From: Shewanella sp. KT0246
GTDB taxonomy: Bacteria; Pseudomonadota; Gammaproteobacteria; Enterobacterales; Shewanellaceae
Length of the DNA stretch: 64,000 nt
Direction: 5' to 3'
Assembly (NCBI RefSeq): GCF_019654955.1
Contig: NZ_BPEV01000003.1
Location: 62,001 to 126,000 of the forward strand
The translations under genes were made by a program, and so were the position numbers. This document shows, one piece after another, positions 1-11,281 of this stretch (position 1 is the first letter of the stretch; the number at the start of each line of letters is the position of its first letter). Under the pieces are notes generated by a model, which saw only the letters and a program-made list of their open reading frames with translations, searched no databases and was not told the origin of the DNA.

Positions 1-919
1 CGAATAAAGGTACACTCAATGTCACTGCAATGTTGGCATTGTCATAGTCAGCGCCAGGGCTTTGGTCAAAACCTTTAGTGTAACCAGCACCTAAGTTAAG
101 CGAAGGCATGTGGCCAGCTTTGTAAAGTGTGATGGTTTCGCTGGCGATATCACGACCAATACGTTGCGTCATTAAATCGATGCTATTGGTTTCAGCAATT
201 TTTAACCATTCAGATGAAGTGGTTGGGCTAGGCGCACCAGCTGAGAAGCGGTTAGTATCGAGTGTATTAATGGTTTTATGATCAATACCTGTGATTTCAC
301 GTAATGCTTCATAGCTGTTTGCTAATGTGTTTTCAGCAAGAATCTCTGTTGCTGACGCTAAATCGTATTGTGCTTGCGCTTCATGAACATCGGTAATTGC
401 CGTTAGACCTACAGCGAATCGTTGTTTAGTTTGCTCTAACTGACGTTCAATAGCGCGTTTTTCTGCGCCTTGGAATTCAAAGTTATCTTTTGCGGTTAAT
501 ACATCAAAGTAAGCAGTAGTTACACGAATGATAAGTGCTTGCAGGGCAGATGCATAAGCTGAGTCTGCTTGAGACGCTGCCATTTCAGCAAGGTCTAGTC
601 CAACCCATGCACTATGGTCATAAATAACTTGGTTTAAGCTTAAGCCACCAGTAAAGCCTTCAGGTTTTTCTGTCGGAGAACCTTCAGAATCATTCCATGC
701 TTTTGAATAACCGACATTTGCACTAATAGTTGGCAGTAGGGGAGCACGGTTTTCTTCAATCGTTTCGTATAATGCATCACGTTGAGACTGAGCTTGAAGG
801 ACAATGGTGTCACTAGTCAGTGCTTGCTGATAAATTTGCAATAAATCGTCAGCGTTAGCTGCAGGTGCAGCAACAGCTAGTGTTAGTGCTGCGTATAAAG
901 AACGTATTTTAAATTTCAT
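1..919 (-). CDS. tolC: TolC-family outer membrane efflux channel (N-terminal part)
   Basis: This is an open frame from an ATG at 919-917 that runs leftward off the window, so the C-terminus is missing. The start encodes a signal peptide (MKFKIRSLYAALTLAVAAPA, then ANA) followed by TolC-type helical repeat sequence (DLLQIYQQAL, then ENRAPLLPTISANVGYS). TolC trimers form the outer-membrane and periplasmic exit duct for tripartite drug-efflux pumps and type I secretion. The divergent neighbour is nudF, as in enterics (tolC / nudF-yqiB-cpdA-yqiA-parE), which supports true tolC over another outer-membrane efflux paralogue. The shared 280-nt gap must hold both promoters. Confidence 0.93.
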   Translation of the reverse strand, partial: MKFKIRSLYAALTLAVAAPAANADDLLQIYQQALTSDTIVLQAQSQRDALYETIEENRAPLLPTISANVGYSKAWNDSEGSPTEKPEGFTGGLSLNQVIYDHSAWVGLDLAEMAASQADSAYASALQALIIRVTTAYFDVLTAKDNFEFQGAEKRAIERQLEQTKQRFAVGLTAITDVHEAQAQYDLASATEILAENTLANSYEALREITGIDHKTINTLDTNRFSAGAPSPTTSSEWLKIAETNSIDLMTQRIGRDIASETITLYKAGHMPSLNLGAGYTKGFDQSPGADYDNANIAVTLSVPLF

Positions 920-1061
920 TTGCTGCCCTTTTAGACATAGTCTCCACTTGGGAGGTAAGATAATCTTGTTTGTTCACGATTTAAATTTATAAGCAAGATC
1001 GCTTTAGCATTATTGTGAACCCGCTAAAACTTTCTGCAATCCCGCTATGTATCTAGTGTGT

Positions 1062-1109
1062 ATGATAAAAAGACTATCATCTTTAAGCTAAATATCAACT
1101 TTCAAGTTG
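1062..1109. promoter_or_regulatory. Two small inverted repeats between tolC and nudF
   Basis: In the divergent gap there is an inverted repeat ATGATA-7 nt-TATCAT (1062-1080). Just downstream is a 14-base palindrome, CAACTT-TC-AAGTTG (1096-1109). They lie 94-141 bases before the nudF start and could be operator sites for either gene. I do not recognise the regulator, and short palindromes arise by chance in AT-rich DNA. Confidence 0.25.
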
Positions 1110-1202
1110 TAACAGACTTTTTTAAACACTCATGCTTAAATGCTTAGCTAATATAATAATGCATTAAATATTTCAAAGGGCTTACAAACTGTAAGAAAAA
1201 AT

Positions 1203-1829
1203 ATGAAAGATAGTGAATTAATAGAACAATTTAACGCGATAAGCGATGTTGAGGTCATTTCTACTAAAACCCTATATAAAGGTTTCTTTCAATTAGACGA
1301 ATATAAATTCAAGCATAAGTTATTTTCTGGTGGTTGGAGTGAGGTTGTCACACGTGAAGTGTTTGAGCGGGGAAATGCAGTGGTCGTATTGCCTTATGAT
1401 CCGGCGACACATCAAGTGGTTTTGATTGAGCAAATTAGACTACCTGCATTAGCAACCACTAATTCTGTTTGGCTTCTTGAACTTGTGGCAGGTATGATTG
1501 CTAACGATGAAGTGCCTGCTGAAGTGGCAGAACGTGAATTATTGGAAGAAACTGGCTTGATTGCCAGTGAAGTGCACTTTGTTAATAGTTATTTAGCTAC
1601 ACCGGGTGGTTCTTCTGAGCGTTTTCATTTTTATTGGGCAAAAGTTGATGCCCGCAAAGCTGAAGGTATTCACGGCTTAGATTATGAACATGAAGATATT
1701 AAAGTGCATGTTGTTGGTTTTGATGCTGCAATGGAAATGGTTAACTCAGGTCGAATAGACAACGCATCAACCATTATGGGCTTACAATGGTTAGCGCTTA
1801 ACTTAGCTAAAGTTAGACATGGTAAGTAG
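1203..1829 (+). CDS. nudF: ADP-ribose pyrophosphatase (Nudix hydrolase)
   Basis: This enzyme hydrolyses ADP-ribose to AMP and ribose-5-phosphate in the cytoplasm, limiting free ADP-ribose. The 208-residue length is typical of NudF. A complete Nudix box (G-x5-E-x7-RELLEETGL) starts at about residue 97, preceded by the family's N-terminal dimerisation region (FKHKLFSGGWSE). It is the first gene of the nudF-yqiB-cpdA-yqiA-parE run, divergent from tolC, which matches the enteric order. The ATG at 1203 is the first possible start after an AT-rich leader. Confidence 0.95.
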   Translation: MKDSELIEQFNAISDVEVISTKTLYKGFFQLDEYKFKHKLFSGGWSEVVTREVFERGNAVVVLPYDPATHQVVLIEQIRLPALATTNSVWLLELVAGMIANDEVPAEVAERELLEETGLIASEVHFVNSYLATPGGSSERFHFYWAKVDARKAEGIHGLDYEHEDIKVHVVGFDAAMEMVNSGRIDNASTIMGLQWLALNLAKVRHGK

Positions 1830-1951
1830 AGTTGACTATTGCTATTGAGAAACGACTAACATTGAGCTACATCTAGCGGTGATTTAGCCAGAAATAACAA
1901 TCAATAATTCAATCAATAGTTCAATTACAGAAGTATGCAAGTGAGACAATT

Positions 1952-2407
1952 GTGAAGCAATCAAGTTTGAAGCAACCAAACACTAAAGATAAATACCAAC
2001 CTAACGTCAGTGCGTTCTTAGCCCTGTGCGGACGTAATTATGCGTTGATTCTAAAGTGGTTACCAGAAGTTGCAGAAGTCAATGATTCTTGGACTGTAGA
2101 AGGGCAGTTCGGTCTGTTAGATGTCACAATATTAGAGAACACAAAGTATACTCAATTAATTGAAATAACACGTCATTTACCCAGTAGTGATTTCCTTATC
2201 ACACCTAAAGCTTGTGTGCGAGTCTATCATGATGCCCAATTAGCAGAAGTGTTAACTAGCCAACAGATTTATCGGTTAAAAGCAGTGTATGATTATCCAA
2301 ATGTACATATGCATCAAACGGATGAGAAGTATCAAGTTAATGCATTTCTAGAAGAGTTGTTAAAGATTGGATGTCGCCCTGTGCAAGTCTGTTCTTCATC
2401 AGTCTGA
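1952..2407 (+). CDS. yqiB: DUF1249 family protein YqiB
   Basis: This 151-residue cytoplasmic protein belongs to the YqiB/DUF1249 family. Its recognisable elements are the N-terminal YQPNVSAFLALCGRNYALI segment, a central EITRHLPSS, and the LKAVYDYPNVHMHQTDEKYQ block. The biochemical function is unknown. It sits between nudF and cpdA exactly as in E. coli, suggesting co-transcription. The start is GTG at 1952; an in-frame ATG is not available nearby, and the ribosome site is weak. Identity rests on sequence pattern plus synteny. Confidence 0.88.
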   Translation: MKQSSLKQPNTKDKYQPNVSAFLALCGRNYALILKWLPEVAEVNDSWTVEGQFGLLDVTILENTKYTQLIEITRHLPSSDFLITPKACVRVYHDAQLAEVLTSQQIYRLKAVYDYPNVHMHQTDEKYQVNAFLEELLKIGCRPVQVCSSSV

Positions 2408-2439
2408 AACATTGAATTAATTTATTTTGGGATTAATTA

Positions 2440-3279
2440 GTGCTTAAAGAGCCTGTGTCTTATTCAATTGCTGAAACGGATGTCGTGCGACTTATTCAAG
2501 TTACTGACCCGCATTTATTTGCTGATCCTGAAGCTAAGCTATTAGGTGTAAATACGGCTGCCAGTTTTCAGGCAGTGTTAAATACTTTTCTTGCGACTGA
2601 ATACCCAGCTGACATGATTTTAGCAACGGGTGATATTAGCCAAGATTACTCCCCTCAGTCTTACCAACACTTTTCCAGCACAATTGCTGAATTAAACCTT
2701 CCTTGTCATTATCTTCCTGGCAACCATGATGACCCTAGGTTAATGAGCTTGCATATGCAAGGAAGCCATTTATTTGGTCAGCAGCAGATTATTGCGGGTA
2801 AGTGGTTAATTTTGATGTTGGATTCTACCGTACGGGGTAAACCTGGTGGTTATATGGCTGAACAGCAATTTTCCCTAATTGATGCAGCTATAAAAGCTCA
2901 TCCTAATAAGCATGTCTTGCTCGTTATGCACCACAACCCTATTTTGGTAGAGTGTAGCTGGCTTGATCAACACTGTATGAGTAATGGTGAAGACTTTTTA
3001 AAGCGTGTGAGTCAATACCCACAGGTAAAGGGCGCACTTTGGGGACATGTTCATCAAACCATAGATACCGTTTATCCAACTGCAGAAGCTGGCATTCATT
3101 TAATGGCGACGCCTTCTACTTGCATACAATTCAAACCAAAATCATCATATTTTGCGTTAGATGGACTTCAACCCGGCTATCGTTTGCTGGAGTTAGCTAG
3201 CAATGGTAGCATTCAAACTAATGTTTATCGGGTGCCTGGTGAAAAGTTCTCTCCAGACAATGATGCTAGCGGATACTAA
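2440..3279 (+). CDS. cpdA: 3',5'-cyclic-AMP phosphodiesterase
   Basis: CpdA is a calcineurin-like metallophosphoesterase that degrades cAMP to AMP and so tempers Crp signalling; crp itself lies at 46.9-47.5 kb. The binuclear-metal motifs are all visible in order: D23-x-H25 (TDPHLFAD), GDISQD, GNHDD, HHNP and GHVHQ. The length of 279 residues is as expected. Translation starts at GTG 2440, 32 bases after yqiB. It is the third gene of the nudF-parE run. Confidence 0.93.
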   Translation: MLKEPVSYSIAETDVVRLIQVTDPHLFADPEAKLLGVNTAASFQAVLNTFLATEYPADMILATGDISQDYSPQSYQHFSSTIAELNLPCHYLPGNHDDPRLMSLHMQGSHLFGQQQIIAGKWLILMLDSTVRGKPGGYMAEQQFSLIDAAIKAHPNKHVLLVMHHNPILVECSWLDQHCMSNGEDFLKRVSQYPQVKGALWGHVHQTIDTVYPTAEAGIHLMATPSTCIQFKPKSSYFALDGLQPGYRLLELASNGSIQTNVYRVPGEKFSPDNDASGY

Positions 3280-3351
3280 ACGCTAATTTTCATGTGTTGG
3301 CCTGATTTTTAGATGCTTAGGCATTTTAGGCTAATTAATGCGAGAGGAAAC

Positions 3352-3927
3352 ATGCTTCTCTATATACATGGATTTAATAGTTCTCCTCAATCAGATAAAG
3401 CAGTAGAAACGGCGCAGTACATTCAACACCGTTTTCCCAATTTACCCTTCATCCAACCTCAATTACCCTCATCGCCAAAAGAAGCGATGGCATTATTATG
3501 TGGTATTGTAGAGCGCGAGAAAGCGAAAGGTGAGCCTTTAAGGTTTATTGGGTCTTCTTTAGGTGGGTATTTTGCCAGCTATTTAGCTGAAACCTATGGC
3601 GGAAAAGCCGTTCTGGTCAATCCTGCGGTGAAACCATTTGAGTTATTTGATGAGTTTCTCGGCCCTCAATATAACCCGTATACCGACGAGCATTATCAAG
3701 TATTGCCGCAACATAAATTAGATGTGGCCGAATTCAATACTGAAGTGATATATCGTCCTGACCGTTTCTTAGTATTTTTGCAAACTGGCGATGAAGTGTT
3801 AGATTATCGTCAAGCGTTATCTAAGTATCATTGTTGTGAGCTGCATTTAGAGCCCAATGGTGATCACAGTTTTATTGGCTATAAAAATCAGCTAGATAAG
3901 ATATGTGAATTTTTAAAGATTTCTTAA
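3352..3927 (+). CDS. yqiA: YqiA family esterase (alpha/beta hydrolase)
   Basis: This small single-domain alpha/beta hydrolase has 191 residues from the preferred start. E. coli YqiA shows esterase activity on acyl-CoA-like and p-nitrophenyl esters, but its physiological substrate is unclear. The oxyanion strand LLYIHGFNSSPQS, the nucleophile elbow GSSLGG and the C-terminal GDHSF histidine complete the catalytic triad pattern. The frame is open from 3313, but the ATG at 3352 has a GAGAGGAA ribosome site directly upstream and begins where the family begins (MLLYIHGF), so I chose it. It lies between cpdA and parE, in the conserved order. Confidence 0.9.
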   Translation: MLLYIHGFNSSPQSDKAVETAQYIQHRFPNLPFIQPQLPSSPKEAMALLCGIVEREKAKGEPLRFIGSSLGGYFASYLAETYGGKAVLVNPAVKPFELFDEFLGPQYNPYTDEHYQVLPQHKLDVAEFNTEVIYRPDRFLVFLQTGDEVLDYRQALSKYHCCELHLEPNGDHSFIGYKNQLDKICEFLKIS

Positions 3928-3968
3928 TCAGTTTTTATTATGGCCCAATATTGTGGGCTGACAATTGA

Positions 3969-5870
<1,902 letters not shown>

Positions 5871-5938
5871 CACGGTAGTTAGATACGTATGGAAACCTTG
5901 TGCATTGCCCAAAAAGATAAAGGCAAAGAATAAATATA

Positions 5939-7093
5939 ATGTCGAGAATAATAATTAAAATGGATATCAAGCAAATTTCAACAGCGTTAAAAACACTGTC
6001 TGTCATAGCTTTAGCTCAGCTTGCTGCAGTTAAGGCATTTGCTGCCGATCCTATGATGATTACCGTAACAAAAGGATTTGGACTCACTTTATATGCTTCA
6101 GACTTGGGCGACTCCAAGCAGATGGCGATAGGTAGTCAAGGAACTTTGTTTGTAGGTTCAAGAAAGAGTGGCACCATCTACGCATTAGTGGATTCTGATA
6201 ACGACGGCCAAGTAAATAAACGCTATTTGATTGGCAAAGGTCTAGAGTATCCAGAAGCAATTGCGTTTCATGATGGTGATTTATATGTCGCTGAAGACGA
6301 TCGCATATTGCGCTATCAAGATGTTGAAAACCGTTTACGCAGACCTGGTAGGCCGAAAGAGGTTTACTCAGGCTTACCGAGCATAGATAGAAAACACGCC
6401 AGAGGAATGGAGTTTGGCCCTGATGGACGTTTATATTTGTCTATAGGCTCGCCTTGTAATGTGTGTGAAGCGCCGGCACCTTTTGGCAGCTTATTGGCTA
6501 TTGATATTGAGTCCGGTGATACCGAACAAGTGGCTTCTGGCCTTCGTCGCGTAATTGGTTTTGATTGGTCACCGTCTACAGATAAATTATGGTTTGCCGA
6601 CCAAGGCCGAAATTGGATGGGTGATAATATGCCTGCTGATGAAATCAATCGGATTGATGTTAAAGGTAGCCATTTTGGTTTTCCGTATATTCACGGAACC
6701 GACGTCAAAGAGCCTGCATTTAATAAACCAGACACGTTAAATATAGCTGCACCAGAATTTGAGCTTCCTGCTCACGTTAAGCCGACAAGTTTGCTTTTTT
6801 ATGAAGGTAAGCGATTTCCCAAGCGTTACCACAATCAACTTTTTGTTGCCGAAAATGGTTCTTGGAATCGTTCAAGTAAGATCGGTTATCAAGTTGTCAT
6901 GCTAACTCTTGATGGTGACCAAATTACTGAACGTGAAAGAGTGGTAAGCTTTTTAGACGGAGAATTTCCCGTCGCCAGACCTTATGACCTGATAAATGCA
7001 CCAGATGGCGCAATGTTCATCTCTGATGACTTAAAAGGCAATATATACCGCTTGTATTACAAAGCGACAGAACAATCACAGGATAAGAACTAA
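5939..7093 (+). CDS. Secreted PQQ-type glucose/sorbosone dehydrogenase-like protein
   Basis: This is a six-bladed beta-propeller protein of the glucose/sorbosone dehydrogenase family. Blade motifs include [48 protein letters not shown] and [14 protein letters not shown]. Family members typically bind PQQ and oxidise sugars in the periplasm; the substrate here is unknown. A signal peptide is clear (core [15 protein letters not shown], then AD). An in-frame ATG at 5960 (MDIKQIS) makes a tidier signal peptide and may be the real start. Two cysteines (CNVCE) sit in the middle. Its stop TAA overlaps the parC ATG by one base, so it is translationally linked to parC despite having no evident role in DNA topology. 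Confidence 0.85.
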   Translation: MSRIIIKMDIKQISTALKTLSVIALAQLAAVKAFAADPMMITVTKGFGLTLYASDLGDSKQMAIGSQGTLFVGSRKSGTIYALVDSDNDGQVNKRYLIGKGLEYPEAIAFHDGDLYVAEDDRILRYQDVENRLRRPGRPKEVYSGLPSIDRKHARGMEFGPDGRLYLSIGSPCNVCEAPAPFGSLLAIDIESGDTEQVASGLRRVIGFDWSPSTDKLWFADQGRNWMGDNMPADEINRIDVKGSHFGFPYIHGTDVKEPAFNKPDTLNIAAPEFELPAHVKPTSLLFYEGKRFPKRYHNQLFVAENGSWNRSSKIGYQVVMLTLDGDQITERERVVSFLDGEFPVARPYDLINAPDGAMFISDDLKGNIYRLYYKATEQSQDKN

Positions 7094-9387
7094 TGAGTGA
7101 TGCGATTGAATTAAGCCTTGATGGCGTTGAGCAAATGCCTCTACGCCGTTTTACTGAAGAGGCTTATTTAAACTATTCAATGTACGTGATTATGGACCGT
7201 GCATTGCCACATATTGGCGATGGTTTAAAACCTGTTCAACGTCGTATTATTTATGCAATGAGCGAACTTGGCTTATCAGCCCAGTCAAAGCATAAGAAGT
7301 CAGCCCGTACCGTTGGTGATGTATTAGGTAAGTACCATCCGCACGGTGATAGCGCGTGTTACGAAGCCATGGTATTAATGGCGCAGCCATTTTCATATCG
7401 TTACCCTTTGGTAGACGGTCAAGGAAACTGGGGTGCTCCAGACGATCCTAAATCTTTCGCTGCGATGCGTTATACCGAAGCAAAACTTTCAAAATTTTCT
7501 GAAGTACTATTGTCTGAGCTTGGCCAAGGCACAGTTGATTGGGGCGTTAACTTTGACGGTACCATGAAAGAGCCAAAGTCATTACCTGCTCGCTTACCAC
7601 ATATTTTACTTAATGGTATTACTGGTATTGCTGTTGGTATGGCAACTGATATTCCGCCGCATAACGTGCGTGAATTAGTATCAGCATGTGTTGAGTTACT
7701 CGAAAACCCTAAGGCTGACTTAGCACGTCTGATGGAGTTTGTCCCCGGCCCCGATTATCCAACTTACGCAGAGATCATTACCCCAAGTAAAGATATCGCT
7801 AAGATATACGAAACTGGACGTGGCTCAATCAAAATGCGCGCGGTTTACGATATTGATAACGGTGAAGTGGTTATTACAGCTTTGCCGCATCAAGCGGGTA
7901 GCGGCAAAATTCTTGAACAAATCGCTAATCAAATGCAGGCCAAAAAGCTACCAATGGTGGCTGATTTACGTGACGAATCTGATCACGAAAACCCAGTTCG
8001 TCTAGTGGTTGTGCCTCGTTCAAATCGCGTTGATTGCGATCAACTGATGGCGCACTTATTTGCCACTACAGATTTAGAAAAGAGCTTTCGCGTTAATTTA
8101 AACGTCTTAGGTCTTGATGGCCGCCCTAAAGTGAAAGGACTAAAAGAGCTATTAACTGAATGGCTGACCTACCGCATTTCAACAGTGACTCGCCGTTTAC
8201 AGTTCCGACTAGATAAAGTGCTGGCGCGACTTCATATTCTTGATGCGTTAATGATCGCATTCTTGAATATTGATGAAGTGATTGAAATTATCCGCTTCCA
8301 TGATGAACCAAAAGCTGAGTTAATGGCGCGTTTTGAGTTATCTGAGAAGCAAGCAGAAGCTATTTTAGACTTAAAACTACGTCATTTAGCCAAGCTTGAA
8401 GAATTCAAAATTAAAGGCGAGCAGGAAGAGTTGGCTGCTGAGCGTGACAAGCTTGAGTTAATCTTAGGTTCAGAACGTCGTTTAAAAACCTTAGTTAAGA
8501 AAGAGTTGATTCAAGATGGTGAAACATTTGGCGATGACAGACGCTCACCAATTATTGAACGTTTAGAATCTAAAGCATTAACAGAGCAAGAGCTTACGCC
8601 AGCGGAATCTGTGACGGTTGTACTGTCAGATAAAGGTTGGGTTCGCTGCGCCAAGGGGCATGATGTTGATGGCGAAGGGCTAAACTATAAAGCGGGGGAT
8701 GCTTTCCTTTGTAGTGCCAGTGGTAAGAGTAACCAGCCAACGGTATTTATTGACTCTACAGGGCGGGCTTTTGCAACGGATACCCATACTTTACCTTCAG
8801 CTAGAAGTCAGGGTGAACCAATAACAACTCGCTTTAATTTATCACCGGGCGCGGTAATGCGTCACGTATTATTGGGGGTGGATAGTCAATGCTATTTACT
8901 TGCTAGTGATGCAGGTTATGGCTTTATTGGTTCCTATGCCGATATGATAAGTCGTAATAAAGCGGGTAAAGCCTTACTCAGCTTACCTGCTAATGCACAA
9001 TCGTTAATGCCTAAGCTTGTGAATAAGGGCGTGACACAGTCAATTATTGCGATTACTAATGAAGGCCGCATGCTGATATTTGATGTGGATGCACTGCCGC
9101 AATTATCTAAAGGTAAGGGTAATAAGATCATTGGTATTCCAACGGATCGTGCTAAGAGCCGTGAAGAGTTACTTATCCATCTTGATATTATCCCTGAAGA
9201 CGCCTCAGTGACCTTATGGGCAGGTAAACGTAAGTTAACCTTGAAACCATCTGACTTAGAGCATTATCGTGGTGAGAGAGGCCGTCGTGGTGCCAAACTG
9301 CCTAGAGGTCTACAGCGGGTTGATAGCGTGCAGATTGAGCAGGGCTCACAAGCCACCGAACTTGAATCAGATGAACCTTCTGAATAA
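7093..9387 (+). CDS. parC: DNA topoisomerase IV subunit A
   Basis: This is the DNA-cleaving subunit of topoisomerase IV. The breakage-reunion domain has the active tyrosine in MRYTEAKL (Tyr127 in this frame). The quinolone-resistance region [14 protein letters not shown] keeps the wild-type Ser and Glu seen in susceptible enterics. A GyrA-like C-terminal beta-pinwheel follows from about residue 495. The length of 764 residues is normal. The start overlaps the stop of the preceding propeller gene by one base, and a strong hairpin terminator follows at 9422. Confidence 0.97.
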   Translation: MSDAIELSLDGVEQMPLRRFTEEAYLNYSMYVIMDRALPHIGDGLKPVQRRIIYAMSELGLSAQSKHKKSARTVGDVLGKYHPHGDSACYEAMVLMAQPFSYRYPLVDGQGNWGAPDDPKSFAAMRYTEAKLSKFSEVLLSELGQGTVDWGVNFDGTMKEPKSLPARLPHILLNGITGIAVGMATDIPPHNVRELVSACVELLENPKADLARLMEFVPGPDYPTYAEIITPSKDIAKIYETGRGSIKMRAVYDIDNGEVVITALPHQAGSGKILEQIANQMQAKKLPMVADLRDESDHENPVRLVVVPRSNRVDCDQLMAHLFATTDLEKSFRVNLNVLGLDGRPKVKGLKELLTEWLTYRISTVTRRLQFRLDKVLARLHILDALMIAFLNIDEVIEIIRFHDEPKAELMARFELSEKQAEAILDLKLRHLAKLEEFKIKGEQEELAAERDKLELILGSERRLKTLVKKELIQDGETFGDDRRSPIIERLESKALTEQELTPAESVTVVLSDKGWVRCAKGHDVDGEGLNYKAGDAFLCSASGKSNQPTVFIDSTGRAFATDTHTLPSARSQGEPITTRFNLSPGAVMRHVLLGVDSQCYLLASDAGYGFIGSYADMISRNKAGKALLSLPANAQSLMPKLVNKGVTQSIIAITNEGRMLIFDVDALPQLSKGKGNKIIGIPTDRAKSREELLIHLDIIPEDASVTLWAGKRKLTLKPSDLEHYRGERGRRGAKLPRGLQRVDSVQIEQGSQATELESDEPSE

Positions 9388-9421
9388 TGTGACAATTACT
9401 GGCCAAAAGCTTTAAAACAAA

Positions 9422-9447
9422 AATGCTGCCTAAGGGCAGCATTTTTT
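9422..9447. terminator. Rho-independent terminator after parC
   Basis: The stem ATGCTGCC / GGCAGCAT (9423-9430 with 9435-9442) has a four-base loop. It is followed by a T run on the + strand and preceded by an A run. It can therefore end both parC and the convergent bfd transcript. Confidence 0.85.
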
Positions 9448-9483
9448 ATGAATGGGTTTTGAAGAATTAACGATAAAGATAAA

Positions 9484-9678
9484 TTACGCGACTTCGTAGA
9501 AGTTAGGCTCGACATCGACTTGCGCTTTAATGATGTTAGTCGCCATACGTGAACACTTACCACACTGATCAGCAACACCTAAGCGTTTTTTAACGTCAGC
9601 TAAAGAGCTGTCGCCATGCTTGCTTACTGCTTCTCTGATTTGGGTATCAGTAATTCCGTGACAAAGACAAACGTACAT
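9484..9678 (-). CDS. bfd: Bacterioferritin-associated ferredoxin
   Basis: This 64-residue [2Fe-2S] protein of the BFD-like family donates electrons to bacterioferritin to release stored iron. The four cluster ligands are C4, C6 (MYVCLCHG), C39 and C42 (CGKC), with the family's spacing. It is monocistronic, convergent with parC. A 17-base Fur-like palindrome lies about 95-110 bases upstream (9771-9787), which fits iron-starvation induction known for bfd. No bacterioferritin gene is in the window. Confidence 0.92.
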   Translation of the reverse strand: MYVCLCHGITDTQIREAVSKHGDSSLADVKKRLGVADQCGKCSRMATNIIKAQVDVEPNFYEVA

Positions 9679-9770
9679 AAAGCCTCTTCGTAAAGTTTGA
9701 TGACATATTTAAGCTTAAAAGAATGAATCGAATTAAATATGCTAGCTAATCAACAATAATGCAATTGTAA

Positions 9771-9787
9771 ATGAAAACAGTTCTCAT
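9771..9787. promoter_or_regulatory. Fur-box-like palindrome upstream of bfd
   Basis: ATGAAAAC-A-GTTCTCAT is an 8-1-8 inverted repeat with one mismatched pair, resembling the 7-1-7 core of Fur sites (TGAnAAT-n-ATTnTCA type). It lies upstream of bfd on the minus strand, a gene that Fur represses in many gammaproteobacteria. The -10/-35 elements were not clearly resolved. Confidence 0.5.
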
Positions 9788-9905
9788 TGCTAATAACTTT
9801 TTAAACAAAACGGACAATTAACGAAAAGCAATGGTTATTACAAACTGCAAACTGGCTCACGAAATCAGCAATAACGAGCTCTGAAGTGTGCTTTTTGATG
9901 GCAAG

Positions 9906-10832
9906 CTAATAGCCTTTAATAAAATCAACTTGGTGATTGAGGGGTTGCTGTTTATTCCATAAATGGAAGTTTTCGACGAAGACTTCAGCGACTTGTTCAG
10001 GAAAACTTGGTGCGGCAATGTGAGGTGTAATAATGGCATTAGGGCATTGCCAAATTGCGTGGTCACTTTGAAGTGGTTCTTGGTTGAATACATCTAATAC
10101 TGCATATTGCTGCGGTTGTTGCTGCAACTGCTTAGCGAGGGCATCTAAATCTAGGACATTTCCTCGTCCTAGATTAAACAAAACTGATTCCGCAGGTAGT
10201 AGTGTTAACATGGTTTCATTGAGCATGTTTTCAGTGTCTAAAGTACTAGGCAAAATACTGGCTACAGCGTGAGCTTTAGGTAAGTACTCTGCTAAATGAG
10301 CAATCGTATCCACATGATCAAAAAATGGTTTGCTGGTTCCGGTTTTACTTAATCCAGTGACTTTCATGCCGAAATGTTTGGCGGTTTGGGCAATATGCTG
10401 TGCAATGGAACCAGTACCAAGCAGTAATAATTGTTGACCTTGAAGCGTGCGGAAGTTACCAGGCGCCCATTGCTGTTGCTGTTGTTGCTGCTTATATTTG
10501 GCATGCTCACGCTGATGAGCAAGCAAATAGCCAAACAAGTATTCACTCATTAACGGACCAAAAATACCTTTGATATTTGTTAGGTTATAATCGCGGCGTT
10601 GGCGTGAACCTGTGATTTTATCAACACCGGCAAATGTTGACTGTAACCATTTAAGCTCAGTGCCTAAGTTTAGCAGCGGGGCCGCAAGTTGGGGCTCTGC
10701 AAACCAAATATTAGCTTCACAAATACTGCTAGGATCATCCCCTAAAATAATAAGATCTGGTAAGTTATAGCTAGTTAATAACTCGCGATATTTATCATTT
10801 TCTTGGGTTAATAGCAGTAATTTATGCGCCAT
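9906..10832 (-). CDS. D-2-hydroxyacid dehydrogenase (NAD(P)-dependent)
   Basis: This belongs to the D-isomer-specific 2-hydroxyacid dehydrogenase family. The Rossmann motif is GTGSIAQHIA, the catalytic Arg lies in LFNLGRGNVLDLDAL, the Glu in VFNQEP and the His in TPHIAAPS. It probably reduces an alpha-keto acid such as glyoxylate or hydroxypyruvate; the substrate cannot be read from sequence. The frame is open to 10856, but ATG 10832 (MAHKLLLLTQ) starts where family members start. Glutamine runs are unusual: seven consecutive Q before WAPG, and QLQQQPQQ later. It diverges from the DUF3392 gene, with starts only 36 bases apart. Confidence 0.88.
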   Translation of the reverse strand: MAHKLLLLTQENDKYRELLTSYNLPDLIILGDDPSSICEANIWFAEPQLAAPLLNLGTELKWLQSTFAGVDKITGSRQRRDYNLTNIKGIFGPLMSEYLFGYLLAHQREHAKYKQQQQQQQWAPGNFRTLQGQQLLLLGTGSIAQHIAQTAKHFGMKVTGLSKTGTSKPFFDHVDTIAHLAEYLPKAHAVASILPSTLDTENMLNETMLTLLPAESVLFNLGRGNVLDLDALAKQLQQQPQQYAVLDVFNQEPLQSDHAIWQCPNAIITPHIAAPSFPEQVAEVFVENFHLWNKQQPLNHQVDFIKGY

Positions 10833-10868
10833 AAATATTCCATTTTTCAAAATCACAAAGGAAGGTTA

Positions 10869-11201
10869 ATGAATCAAATCATAGCATTTTTATCGAAATT
10901 AGGCGCTATGTTACATCCATGGATGACTGAAATTGCCACCGCTTTAGTGGCCTGTACGATTGTTATTTTTGCGACCGATATAAATCGAGTATTGAGAAGA
11001 GCATTATCAGGAAGTGGTTTTTTTATCAGAACCTGTGCATTTGTTTTGGTGAATGCGTTTGGTTATGGTTTAGCGATTGTAAGTATCAGCCCATGGCTTG
11101 CAAGTCAGCTAAGGGCGATACCATCTCAATGGATGTTACTTATTGTTATTGCGATATTTTTCGGCATCGGTGCTTGGGCCCAACGAAACAGGCAGGTATA
11201 A
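10869..11201 (+). CDS. DUF3392 family inner-membrane protein
   Basis: This small protein of 110 residues has three likely membrane helices (around EIATALVACTIVIFA, FVLVNAFGYGLAIVSI and MLLIVIAIFFGIGAWA). It matches the DUF3392 family pattern (DINRVLRRALSGSGFFIRTCAFVLVNAFGYG, read in parts). Function is unknown. ATG 10869 was chosen because AAGGAAGG lies just upstream; the longer frame from 10824 would overlap the divergent gene's start. Confidence 0.8.
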   Translation: MNQIIAFLSKLGAMLHPWMTEIATALVACTIVIFATDINRVLRRALSGSGFFIRTCAFVLVNAFGYGLAIVSISPWLASQLRAIPSQWMLLIVIAIFFGIGAWAQRNRQV

Positions 11202-11281
11202 AGCAGTTGCTTTGACTTGCTGACTCAGGCTAACAACCGTGAATTGATGAAGTTAATTTGCTAAAGCTGAATAGGTAAAAC

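Noticed and set aside
6364..6648. 94-codon leftward frame inside the propeller gene
   Set aside because: Shadow of the beta-propeller repeats; no supporting ribosome site.
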